64,000 nt of DNA from assembly GCF_019059575.1 (NCBI RefSeq), contig NW_024882029.1, positions 372,001-436,000 on the forward strand, written 5' to 3'. Origin of the DNA: Amphibalanus amphitrite (lineage: Eukaryota; Arthropoda; Thecostraca; Balanomorpha; Balanidae). Position 1 is the first letter of the stretch; each line of letters starts with the position of its first letter. Both the position numbers and the translations under genes were made by a program. Shown piece by piece: positions 1-11,100 of the stretch. A model generated the notes under the pieces. It ran no database searches. It had not been told where the DNA came from and saw only the letters and a program-made list of their open reading frames with translations.

Positions 1-123
1 GCGCCAACAACTGACATGGGCAGGCCGTTCCAGTCATTGACCACCCGGGCACTGAAAGCCTGTCTCCTTGGTCTTGACTCAGCAAACGTCACCGATCTAG
101 CTAAAAACTAGCTAAACAATAGA
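1..123 (-). pseudogene. LINE reverse-transcriptase C-terminal remnant
   Basis: Read on the minus strand, positions 1-118 encode an open stretch containing ARSVTFAESRPRRQ followed by AFSARVVNDWNGLPMSVV. The pattern F-S-x-R-V-(V/I)-N-x-W-N-x-L-P is typical of the end of ORF2 in CR1/Jockey-type non-LTR retrotransposons, just after the reverse-transcriptase domain. The copy is cut by the left edge of the window. A stop codon lies just upstream in this frame (near 119-121), so only a small fragment is visible and it is probably dead. The clade assignment is an inference from this short motif. Confidence 0.6.
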
Positions 124-1155
124 TCAGGATTATCTACAAAACATCAGTCTACTTTGCACCACTATCTTCGACAAAATTTTGGAATTTGGGGTCCTTCGCC
201 AGACAAATATGCGAAAACTACGGGAAAAGCAGCGCAAATCACTACAATTCATCCCAAAAACATAACATATACAACAAAACAGTATATTGAGGCACACTTT
301 GTGGTCTAACGAAGGTATTATGTCATTTGAACCGCCCGAAAAAGGTTTGTGTGAACGTCAGATGGCTACAACGCCCCAACAGCAGAGACGGCCAGGCACC
401 CGTCGAAAATAAAATTGTATGACATTTTGAGCCTCCGTGCACTCATTGGGCTTGATATGATGGCCCAAAGACAACCGTTAGCACAGGGTACTACTGCGGT
501 AATATTCTACCAGTGCGAAAACTGGATGCCGTGAACCAAATGGCCAGGAACGGGTTTGTTTTGGAAACCAAATCTGCTGGAAGCCAAAGGTTGCGCAATG
601 TTCAGACATGGAGCTTCTCCACTCCAGATGTAAAAAAAACGCAGCAAAAGTGGCGTAGGCAGAAATTTTTGTTTTGGAGGATATTACCTTATGGCCTGGG
701 AACACTTTGATGTCAAGTTTATCTTATATGATCGTGTAATCCTCCGGCAAGAGGTCAAAGAAAACAGGCCTACACCCAGTTCCGGGAGACCCGTAAAACA
801 ACTGAGACCAGCAATGGCTGGCATTTTCCATCATTGTCGGCTGATCTTGCAGCAAGCGTATCTATTGCATGTGCTATGTCACAGCCACCCTAGTTGACTA
901 TATAGGACGGTAAAAAGAAAAAAGCGCAATCATGTTTGCCTTATTTTATACGCTAATTAACAATGTCCGGGTAATTATGGGACACCCTGTACATCAGGTA
1001 TCCAGTAGTGTTTCAGACATGGCAGAGCAAGTTTAAATCAAATAAGCATGAGGATATGAGCAAACATGTTAATGACCGATTAGATGTTAGGTTGTGTCTA
1101 ATTCTTTTATTGGCAAAATTAAGAAAATTGTGACCTGTCACTGTCTCTGGGGCAG
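124..1155. other. No gene seen; probable HSBP1 intron
   Basis: No coding exon is recognisable. The first HSBP1 exon (N-terminal 15-20 residues) is not here and probably lies left of the window. Near 966-995 the sequence reads GTCCGGGTAATTATGGGACA then CCCTGTAC, which resembles the end of a Tc1/mariner-type element, but I see no partner end. Confidence 0.4.
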
Positions 1156-1314
1156 GTGCAGAGCCTGCTGGAGAACATGCAGCAGCGCTTCCAGACCATG
1201 TCGGACAACATCATCAGCAGGATCGACGAGATGGGTGACCGCATCGACGAGCTCGAGAAGAGTGTTGCAGATGTGATGACTCAGGCACAACCTGTCGATG
1301 ATGGAGACAAGTAA
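1156..1314 (+). CDS. HSBP1: Heat shock factor-binding protein 1, terminal exon
   Basis: HSBP1 is a small coiled-coil protein that binds the trimerisation heptads of HSF1 and dampens the heat-shock response in the nucleus. The exon follows a good acceptor (CTGTCTCTGGGGCAG, ending at 1155), is open from its first codon and ends at TAA 1312-1314, giving 52 residues. It starts [17 protein letters not shown], continues [18 protein letters not shown] and ends with an acidic tail. These match the conserved core of animal HSBP1 (known pattern VQTLLQQMQDKFQTMSD). Heptad hydrophobics run through the whole exon. The family is usually 70-80 aa, so the missing N-terminus must be on an upstream exon outside the window. 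A possible AATAAA signal is at 1656-1661, inside a foldback repeat. Confidence 0.93.
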   Translation: MQSLLENMQQRFQTMSDNIISRIDEMGDRIDELEKSVADVMTQAQPVDDGDK

Positions 1315-1382
1315 CGCCCTCTGGTGATGGCAAGGTGTGCCTGACGTCACTATTACGTCACACTGCCAGCTGTCATCTGTCA

Positions 1383-1815
1383 CAGTGCTGGAAACGAGGC
1401 CGCTTTCTGGTCCCGGCGTTTTATTCTCCTCGCGGGTTAATCCCGTCCAGCGTTTAGCCTTTCGGGACCCACTCAGGGTCGCGGTTGTTTTCGCCGCTCG
1501 CCCCGTCGAGATGCAAAGTTCATAGTCACACGAAGCTTATTTAGAGCCAGGCAAACCAGTCTAGTCTGGAGTTACTGTTAAATGTATGCATATAGATGAA
1601 AGAAAAATGTTTTGTAGAATCGATTAGTTTCGAAGTCTGATATTCAGAGGTCCTAAATAAACTTCGTGCGACTATCAACTTTGCATCTCGAATGGGCCGA
1701 GCGGCGAAAACAACCGCGGCTCTGAGAGGGTCCCGAAAGGCTAAGCGCTAGACGGGGCTAACTCACCCGGAGAATAAAACGCCGGGACCAGAAAGCGGCC
1801 TCATTTCCAGCACTG
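1383..1815. repeat. Long inverted repeat (foldback) in HSBP1 3' flank
   Basis: Left arm 1383-1544 (starts CAGTGCTGGAAACGAGGCCG) is the reverse complement of right arm 1653-1815 (ends CTCATTTCCAGCACTG) with scattered mismatches. About 108 bp separates the arms. Inner ends are CGAAGCTTATTTAG (1531-1544) and CTAAATAAACTTCG (1653-1666). If transcribed as part of the HSBP1 3'UTR it would form a hairpin of roughly 160 bp. No transposase and no clear target-site duplication was seen, so it is either a MITE or a foldback element. Confidence 0.85.
1656..1661 (+). terminator. Candidate HSBP1 polyadenylation signal AATAAA
   Basis: A canonical AATAAA occurs 342 bp after the HSBP1 stop, inside the right arm of the foldback repeat. 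Use of this site is an inference from position only. Confidence 0.35.
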
Positions 1816-4800
1816 CACACATGGGCCTGCCAAGCCGCAACTGCTGCTACCGGTGCGATACCGTGACTTTTCCGCATGACGTGGCTCATGGTACCCCAAA
1901 TTTAAACACGCCACTTCTCTGTGGCGCAAAGATCCATAACCACGATTCGTGAGCACTCGGCACACCTCTCGTGCTATTGGTCAGGTTATTTTTCGCCGTT
2001 ACGTCTGCCAAATTCAGTTTTTCATTCATGACTGCGTGATAATGGCTGGAGATCAGATGGGTAGTGTTGCCGATGGACCGCTAATGTCTTGGGACGTTGG
2101 CTAGAAGCACAGTCAGCGCGCGAACCACCGCACGTCTATGTCTTGATCACGTGACGTGCGCCTGTGGCGTGTCTTTGCGCTCGGATGTTCCTCGGCGCGC
2201 TCTCTGGCGAGTGCGATGGATTTCTGGAGGCGTATTTTTGGTCTCAGAGTGTGTATTTCAGTCGGCCGAAGGGTAGTTCTGTTGCTGCTACAGTATGTGT
2301 GGGAGAGCTTATTATGTGACTGTGTTTACTCAGTTTGTCGTGGTTTGTCGTTGCGTCGCGTATTTCTACTGCGGATTAATTACTGCGTGCTGGATTCGTT
2401 GACGCGGCCCCCTTTTTGCTTGCACCCCAATTCTCAGAGTAAACTATTGTGTGTTGAATGCGTCTGGTCTACTGCCTGCCTATTCCAGGTCGTATTGGAG
2501 GCGCCCACATCTCTTTATCAATGTGAAGAGCACGTTCACTTTGTCGACGCTTCTTCACGGTCCCTGTGTGTGTCGCTGACAATTGTGCGGTCATGTTCGG
2601 CCACTTCTGCGGTTGACCCGAGAGTCAAACCTGTAGGAGTGACGCTCATCGTACCCCGTTTCACGCCCCTTCAGCAATATACTGTGTGCGATTACCCCGC
2701 TCTGTTGGCTCGGATCGGGAAGTGACAGACATGCTCGTTTGGGCTTTGGCGGATGTGGTGATGAATCCTATCCACGAGCAATAGCGACGCAACGCTACGC
2801 GGGGTGACGACCAACAATTCGCTTCTTTCTGAACTTAGTTCATTTGTCTTTTATTCTGATGGCGCAATGGAACTCGCAGGTCTGATCACTTTCTTTGTAG
2901 GACGCCAATGACTCATGCAGTCCGGTCCGTGCTCTCCAGAACTCAATCGAGTAATCATCACTGTAATGGGAATGTCACTGGCAGAACCCACGTCTTCCTC
3001 ACTCCAACGTCGCTGTTCGATCTCCCGACTGTCCGCACATTTATTCAGCACCGGCGTCGGGGGGGGGGGGGGGGGGCTCCTAGGCTCTTCCATTGCGACC
3101 TCTTCTGAAGGTGTCACGAAGGGTCGGTACGCCCAGACGGTTGAGAACAGGGTAAGTCCTGCAGTTATTTGAGGGAAGCCGGCACGGGTGGGTGGTCAAG
3201 CACCGAGCACGTTACGACCAGGGACTGTCGTTACCTCCCGTTATGTTTATGGTTTATTGTTATTTTATAGTTTTATGCAAAGCTGTTCATGGAGCACCCG
3301 CGTCTTGGTGTCTAGAAGTCATTCCGTTTTAGACCGAGACTGAGTCAAAGCATCAGCCGATGAGTGCATAACCGGAGATAAACTGTAACTGAGTGTAGTC
3401 GACAGTCACCAGCTGCTGATGGAAGCCTCCACGATTGACCAGAAATCTGCGACCGGCGCACGCTGGTCCATTGGTTATATGGCCTTGGGTCCGACTCCGT
3501 TACCATGAAGATACCAGTCACCCCCCCCCCTCTTATCTTGGGTACTGGACCGTCCAGCCATGCTTTCTGGACAGGTCTCTCCGCCCGCCGCATGGGTGTC
3601 GGACCATGGGTATCAGACGGTCGCCCCGCCACGGTAGCCGGTCGCTGACTCCAGGGAAATCAGCAACGGATTACCCGGCGAGATGAGGTCACCCGTTCTC
3701 TGGCGACCTTACGAGCGTGTGAAGTCGTGTCCGTGTTCGTGTATGCAGACATGACTAGTGGTATGGTAAGGAATGTTCGTATATTGTTCTACGCCAATTT
3801 TCGGGCATTTCAATTTTGAATAAAAAATAAGCTGAAATGGAGAAACCTGTTAGGTAGCACCTTCCAAGTTATCCAGCATGTCATTCGTCGCGCTGGATCG
3901 AGTCCTGTCAGCCGCCCTCACTATGGGACGGCTGGGGTCGGCTGGCCGACAGTGATGTTTAATCAATGCGCCGCTCGTTAAATGTTGATGCAGCGGCGCA
4001 CCGGCACGACAGGGACGGCACGGTGGACGATATAATACAGGCGGTCGATAGCGTGCGCCAAACGGAATTGCACTCACCCCACCCCTTCTTTCTGTCCATA
4101 CGCTACCGTAACCCGCCGGTAGGAGGGAAGCGGACCGCCGTGGGGTCGAGGGGTAGCCAGGTCCACCGCTAAGGTGGGCCGTCGATGGGTGTTACGTTCA
4201 TATTTCAGTGTGTTTAGCCAGGAACGTGAATGGCAGGGAAATAATGTACTTCTCTGGTATTGATTTGCACAGTTTTCAGAAAACCGTAGTAAGAGTCATC
4301 TGTTATGCATGCCCACAGGCAAACCAATGACCGGATTTAATGCCACTGGCGTCATATATTTTATACCGTAACAAAGCAGCGGCCGGTCGTGGAGCGTCCG
4401 CCACTCCGCCGCTGACGCCATCAACTCAAACCGTTCACCTGTCCCGTGCCGGACCGCGGGCCGGGATACCATCCCATTGGGCCGTGAGCCTCAGCCACCG
4501 ACCAGTGGCCACCGCCCCCAACCACTCGGCCCCTCAGAAAACGGGGCCAGTCGCAGTCCGAATGATAACGCACCGCACGCCACACGGGCCAACACGTGCG
4601 CACCTCGCCACGTGTCATCACACGTGTCACACGTGCATTGCGTCGTGCTGAATGCGGACTCAGCTGGCGCCTCGGTAGCTTCTGCTTTGATCCGTGCTCT
4701 CACCCCGGCACAGAAGCAGCGGTGGTGCTCCCGGCCGGGGCGCCGCCGGCCCGCCCGCCCGCTGAGGCACAAAGGTCGATGCGCAAACCGTTTGATCCGC

Positions 4801-5168
4801 CAGTCTCGTCCGTCACCGTCAACGTCAGTCACACTGACGAATCTCGTGACATAGTTCGTGACACCAGCCTCCACTCCCGCACACTCACACTCGCACAAGA
4901 GCAGGGCAGGAGGAGACAGAGCGAGCTCAGCCTCTGTAAACGGAACTCACGCCTCACCTACTGCAGACCCAAGCCACCTCAGTAAAATAAGAGATCACCA
5001 CGCACCCAAACAGCCACCAACACGCGCGCACACAGATACAGCCACCGCACACTCACAGTCACTTCCGCCGACCGCTGCAACAGTTTGTGCACTTGGATCC
5101 CGGCGCTGATAGAATATGCTTTATGCCTCACGATATTTATATTCATTTATCACTGAAGTCGCCAACAA
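1816..5168. other. Intergenic region between HSBP1 and GLG1 (convergent)
   Basis: No gene recognised. A 189-codon open frame at 2156-2725 (+) is Cys/Leu/Val-rich and shows no motif I know. There is a run of 16-17 G near 3060. Positions 4340-5100 are GC-rich and CA-rich with many overlapping open frames and no protein-like signal. Four CACGTG E-box palindromes lie at 4593, 4609, 4621 and 4630. GLG1 3'UTR presumably occupies the right end of this stretch, but I could not find an AATAAA on the minus strand close to the stop. Confidence 0.4.
4593..4635. promoter_or_regulatory. Cluster of four CACGTG E-boxes
   Basis: CACGTG occurs at 4593-4598, 4609-4614, 4621-4626 and 4630-4635, four copies in 43 bp. 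This is the canonical binding site of bHLH factors such as MYC/MAX, USF and CLOCK. It lies about 0.5 kb beyond the GLG1 stop codon, so any target is unclear. It may simply be a decayed short tandem repeat. Confidence 0.4.
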
Positions 5169-8100
5169 TTACTTCATTTTCTGGATGTATTTGGCACGCT
5201 TGGTGGCGCGCCCGCAGCAGAGGCCGCCGAAGAACATGACGATTAGGATGCCGAAGGCCAGTATGACGAAGTAGTCTCGGCTGGGCGAGTCTCTCACCGT
5301 CACGTACAGGTCCTGGACTGTCTCGGCAGGCCGCACCTGGGGGCGGGCGGGCGGGCGCGGAGAGTCAAACAAGACGATAGTTTACCATGAAACAAAGCGA
5401 AAAAAGCGGTATCATGGAGGTCCATCAAGTTCCTAAAAGTATTAAGCTAGCCTTTATCAAAACAAAGCACCCAGTGCTGAAACAGCCACCAGCAGCAGTA
5501 GATCTCTGAGCTCACTAATTCATTACCCACCAGCACCACCCAACAGCCTCGCCAACCGGCCGCGGAATCCCAGACTCACCTTAATCGCCGCCTTAATCAT
5601 CTTCATCCTGAGAGCGATCATGTCGGCGCAGCGGGCGGTCGGCTCTTTCAACTCCATCAGACAGGTGAGCTGGGCGCCATGGCCGGCCGGCACGTCCCTG
5701 CAGTGTTTCTGCAGGTCCAGCGCGCAGGCGGCGCTCAGCTGCGGGTCCGTGTGCACGTCCACGTTCACATCCTCGACGATACGCGCCACGCGCTGGGCGC
5801 ACGCATCACTCATGGGCTGGCCGTCGGCCAATTTGAGCCGCAGGCACTCGCCGACAGTTTCGGGCGGCTCGTCGGCGCACAGCTGGGTGATCTCGTTGCG
5901 GCAGTCGCGGCCCAGCAGCGGGTCCTGACGGACGTCTCGCGCCGCCTCCCGCAGCACCTGGTCCAACTGTCTGCCGCAGCGGTCCGTCAGCTGCCCCAGA
6001 CGGAACGCGTCGGCCAGGCAGGCGGTGACGCGCCCCTGGGCGGGCAGACCGCCCGAGCGCACCTTGGCCAGCTCGGAGGCGCAGTGTCGCTCGGCGTCGG
6101 CCATGCACGCGCTGCGCAGCGCCGGGTGCAGTCGGTAGTCGCGCTTCTGCTCGGCCAGCCGGCGAGACACTACCTTACCGCAGGTGGGGTCGAACGAGGC
6201 TTCCTGTGTCGGCCCCTGGCGGACAAAGGCATCTGCCCGGTTAGAGAGGCCGAAGCAAAAATTTAGAGCAACAAACACAGGAGGGTACTGACAGCGCTTG
6301 CGAATAATAAAAAATATATCAGTTAAATGTTATCAATATACAGCGAACCTTTAACAGCTGAGCACCATATCTCAATTATTTCAAGTAATTCTGCTGCGTA
6401 ACCTGCATGCACTGGTCCTTCAGATACAATTCAGACTTTAATGTCACACAAATTATCCCACACTGCTGGTAACTCGCTAGCCCAGGGTAGCGGGCGGCTC
6501 CCACCCGCCGCTCGCCCCGGCGCACGCACCTTGAGACAGTCCAGCACCTCCGCGCCCGTGTTCACGTCTGGCGAGGCGCAGTATTTCAGTATCATGCCCT
6601 TGCAGGCGCTGAACAGAAAGTAGTCGGCCTTGGGCAGGATGAGACTCTGCTGCTGGCGCCGGAACAGCAGCTTGGAGCACGGCGCGGAGAGGTCGTTCAC
6701 GTGCTCCCGCAGACACTCGAGCACCTGACGACACACGGTGTATGACGTCACATGGTCGGCGCGGCCCGTCTGACGTCATACTGGTGAGGACACACGACCG
6801 ACGGAGCGCACCATGTTATTGTCTCCTTCCGGCCTATGACGCAGCCAGTCGGCTCTGGAGGGGGACGCAGACGATACATGTGAGTCTTGCAATTCACATC
6901 AAACACTCAGCAGCTCAGCACTGTGCCGCGGATGCTCACCTTTCCCGATCCCTTGGTCTCTGACTCCTCCTTGCAGTACTTGTGTATATCGGCGCCACAC
7001 TGGGCGTTCAGGCGCGGGTCGAGGTCCTCGTTCTCCTCCCTTTCCCGCAGCTGGAGCTGCACCTGTGGCGGGGAAACCGTGTAATGGTCAGAACGGGTGG
7101 GGAGGAGAGGGTCGTCAAGCTATAGTTTGTGGACCAGTGGCAGCGGCACTGACCCACCCCCTTCGTCCCCGGTCAGAGGAGGGACGGACGGACCGGGTCC
7201 GCACTCCGCACCGTCTCCGAGCACCGACGAGACCGCGGCGTCTGGTACGAAAAAAAAACTCAGTAACCTGTATTCTCACACTTTCACTTTATTTTCTTTC
7301 ACTAAATTTAAGACAAAGAGCTGTATTCAAGGATAAAGAATAGCAGAAAACGCTCTCCATAGATAGACGGGATATGGCGTCAAAATCTACTGCCCAGATA
7401 ATATCCAACTGGAAGTGTCAAGTCTTCGTCCGGCTCACCTGACGTCGGCACTTTTCGGAGATTTGCTGTGGCTTGTCAGCCAGAGTGTTATTCAGCATAA
7501 TACCGCTCAAACAGTGAATGACATCCGCCCTGGGAAGCAAATTCACACTCAATGAATAACCGCAGGTTGTTTAAAGTAGACAAACACTATTCGTTAGTAA
7601 CGTTCAGCGTGGACAATCAGGTACACTATCAAAGTCGTTCAGAGGATATTGTAAAACGTCCGATCTGGGGAGTTTGATCAGTCACGTCACTGACAGTCCC
7701 GACAGACAGAAATGCATACCTACCGCAAATCACAAAGCAAAACAATATGGACAGTGGCCGGACACTTAAACACTCATATAAGCTAGACGGAGCGCTCACG
7801 CCTACTCACACCACATCGAATGAGCAAACCCCATCCCACAGCCCCACCCCCTCCTACTTTTTCTCGGCATTGCGGCAGTGTATGGCCACATCCTCCTGAC
7901 AGTTCTGCTTGAAGCGGAAGCTGAAGCTGTAGTCCTCCATGCTGATAATCTGAAAGTGGTTGATGGCAGCCCAGCACTTGCTCGCCTGACGCACGTCCCG
8001 ATCGCTCTTGTGGCGGATCAGACACTCCATGACGCCGTCACCACCGGCCTCGACGTGTTTCTGGGGGGGGGGGGGGGGATGGGTTGGTCACTGGTCAGGT

Positions 8101-11100
8101 CAGTTTCAGGTCACCACCGGCCTCGACGTGTTTCTGAGGGGCGGAGGGGCGGTTAGGGCAGTCTCAGGTCAGGTCAGCTCAGCTTTCAGTGTCGGACTTC
8201 ACAATCGGATACGGACTGGGTCAATAAAAGTCAATAGTAGCCTGGTCTGTTGACCGTTACTGTGTTCCAACTTCCAAGTGCAACAATGCTACTATAAAAT
8301 AATTTGTTGGGGCACAATCCCAAAAACTGGCATTGTTTTTTGATAGTCACCGTGGTTTTTTGAACAGCGGATACTTACGAGTCACGGTGGCATAAATACG
8401 AAGTGGCCAAAGAATCCTCTGACACGATAGTATGGTTATCGTACATCTATGCGCACATAAAACCAACACGGCAGCCTAAAAATAAATTCAGTCCGCAATC
8501 CCATCGTAACTTACCTTTAAAAAAACAGTCCGGCGTCTACTGTCGTCAGGACGAGCTACGAACTGAAGACGAGACCGCAGACATACTCACCATGCAGTTC
8601 TGTTTGATGATTTGTTTGCAGGCCTTGGCCACCTCGGGGTTCAGCTCGATGTACCGTGCCTCGTCCTCCGTCACCGACTTGATGACCTTATGACACTGGG
8701 GCGATAGCCTGAGGGCAGAGAAGCATGTCATTAGCTGCTGTTGTTGGGCCGATTAGCTGAAGGGGAGGGTCATGTTATAAACTGGCATTGGGCCGGAAGC
8801 CTGCGGACGAGAGCATATTGCTAAGCTGAGACAAGTCCGATAGCCAGATAGGAGGACACGAAGACATGATACTGATTCAACATTTTCCATACCCTCTGGC
8901 CGGCCCGTATAAACCCGACTCCCCGGCTCTCAGCCCGCGCCGCCCGCCTGCACTCACGTGAAGTAGTTATCCTGCAGGCAGCGTATCTCGTGTCCACGCT
9001 GAGAGTGCTCGGAGCACAGTTTGGCCAGGTCGGTCATACAGACGGACTGTATGCGCGGGTGCAGATCCACCTGATCGGCCCGGTTTTTCATGACGCGGCG
9101 GACGGCGGCCCGACACCCGGGGGACACCTGGGGACAGGTGGCCGGTCAGGGGGGTTAGAGACGAGCTATAGCGAGCAGAGCCAGAAAGGCCACAGCCGGG
9201 TCAGACAGGTTTGACGGGTTGGAGAGGTCAGCGATGGGCTGCAGGAAGCATAGCTAAGTCAAAGAGGTCACATAAGGGTCAGAGAGGTTACAGGTGGGAC
9301 AGAGAGGTCATATAGCGGTCAGAGGTCACAGGTCGAGGTCGGTCATACAGATAGTTGAACTTGCAATGTGTGATGTGTACTGTGCAGGGGATGCGCGGTG
9401 GGTTGTGGTATGGATGTTCGTGTGTGCATTTTAGAGCTTTCCCATCGTCCGTGTTTTACTTTTAGGACTCGACGCCAAGAAAACCCATTATTTGTATATG
9501 GAATGGTTTGTCATGAAGTCAATACATACATACATAGGAGGGTCAGAGAGGTCACAAGTGGGACAGAAAGCTCACAGGCAGAGTAGCAAGAGGATTTATC
9601 TGACACTACCTCCCGCGGGTCAGTCGGACGGTACTTTCATCGCAACCGGTCAGTTGTTACCTCCGCCAGGGTTAGCCCGCCCGCCTCCCTCACTGCCACC
9701 GTACCTTGCCCTGCGTCTCGTCGGCGTGGTAGATGTTGCGATAGAGACAGGGTAGCACGTTCGGGTCGCGGTCCACGCCGCCCCTGTCCGTCTCCGGCTG
9801 CCACCAGTGTTCGGGCGCCGCGCACAGTGTCCGCGCGTCCTCGTGACACGCCTGACGACACACGGGGGGGGGGGGGGGCGTGTGACACGGGGGCAGAGGC
9901 AGACACAGATTGACACTACGAGCGACAAACTGACACTGACACGGATGGGTATGATGGCGCAGAGCCACCACGCAGATACATGTCTCATGTTGCGCCTGAG
10001 GTGACTGATAGCCGGTATCTTAGCACGAAAAATTATAGCAAAAGAAAAAAAGATTTTTTTTTCTATTGCGATCTGTTGAAGTCACTTCCACAAACAGTAA
10101 GTTTATCACATCCGTCTTGTTTGGAAATGTATGCATCTCAAGCTGCCCAGCAGGGGTGTAGGATCGCAAAATAGGTTGGGGGGGCTGAACCCCGGACGCC
10201 GCGCCGGTGGGGCGGCGACGAAAGGTGCTGAGCGGGGGGGGGGGAGGAAAAAAACCAGCAGTGGAAAAGGTGTTGACCGGGGGGGGGGGGAGGGAGCGTG
10301 GACCATGGTGGTGAAAAGCAGGTCTATTACTTGAGTGATATGACTTATTCTCTCCCCCTGGATCCAAGTTCAGGCTTATAAAATAAGGCGTAGGTTTATA
10401 TTCCGGCTCAACGTTTTGCAACCACATTTATGCAGTGTATGTTCCCGCTCTTTTCAAATGCAAAGTGATGCCACTAAAACGGTATATGTATGCTCTTCTT
10501 ATACTTAAGGCTGATGAGAGATTCAATTTCTTGATTGATTCAGTATTTAGATTCCTATCCCCTAGTTTGGCAAACTGTTTTAGGGGTTCCTTGGAGGTAC
10601 CTCTGCAATTTCCTAAAATCTAGGTACTCATTTTTCACCGATCACCCACTTCATTTCGGAAGGGTCAAGTTTTTGTGTAAAGATTGTAGACTGTTAAATG
10701 GCTCCCTTTTGGCTGTTTCAGGGACCTCCTCGACTACTTCTAGGGCCACGATAGCGGTATCGACAAAGTAGGCGGATCGTGATCGGTAAAACAGGACAGT
10801 CACAGAACAATTTCTGTTGTAGTATTTCGCAAAACCCCCGCATTCTGCATATCATTGGAAGCATAATTTGTTTTTAAAGCTGTAGGTCGTGTAGCCACAC
10901 GAATACTCCCAAAATGCACGAAACAATTGCAGGCACGTACCTAGGATTTGGCCAGGGGGGGGGGGCGGAGGATCCGGGGGGTGGGGGCTTCCTCTCTACA
11001 GGGCGCCTCATCTCTACAGAGGGCAAGGGAGGATCTAGGCGAACGTTTTTGTGGGGGGGGGGGGGTAACAGGTCGGCCGACATGACGGGTCTGATGGATG

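Noticed and set aside
2156..2725. 189-codon open frame on the plus strand
   Set aside because: No recognisable domain, no plausible composition of a conserved protein and no supporting splice sites. In GC-balanced DNA a frame of this length can occur by chance.
5679..6266. 195-codon plus-strand open frame opposite GLG1
   Set aside because: It is the antisense of the Cys-rich GLG1 exon 5580-6173. GC-rich coding DNA commonly leaves the opposite strand open.
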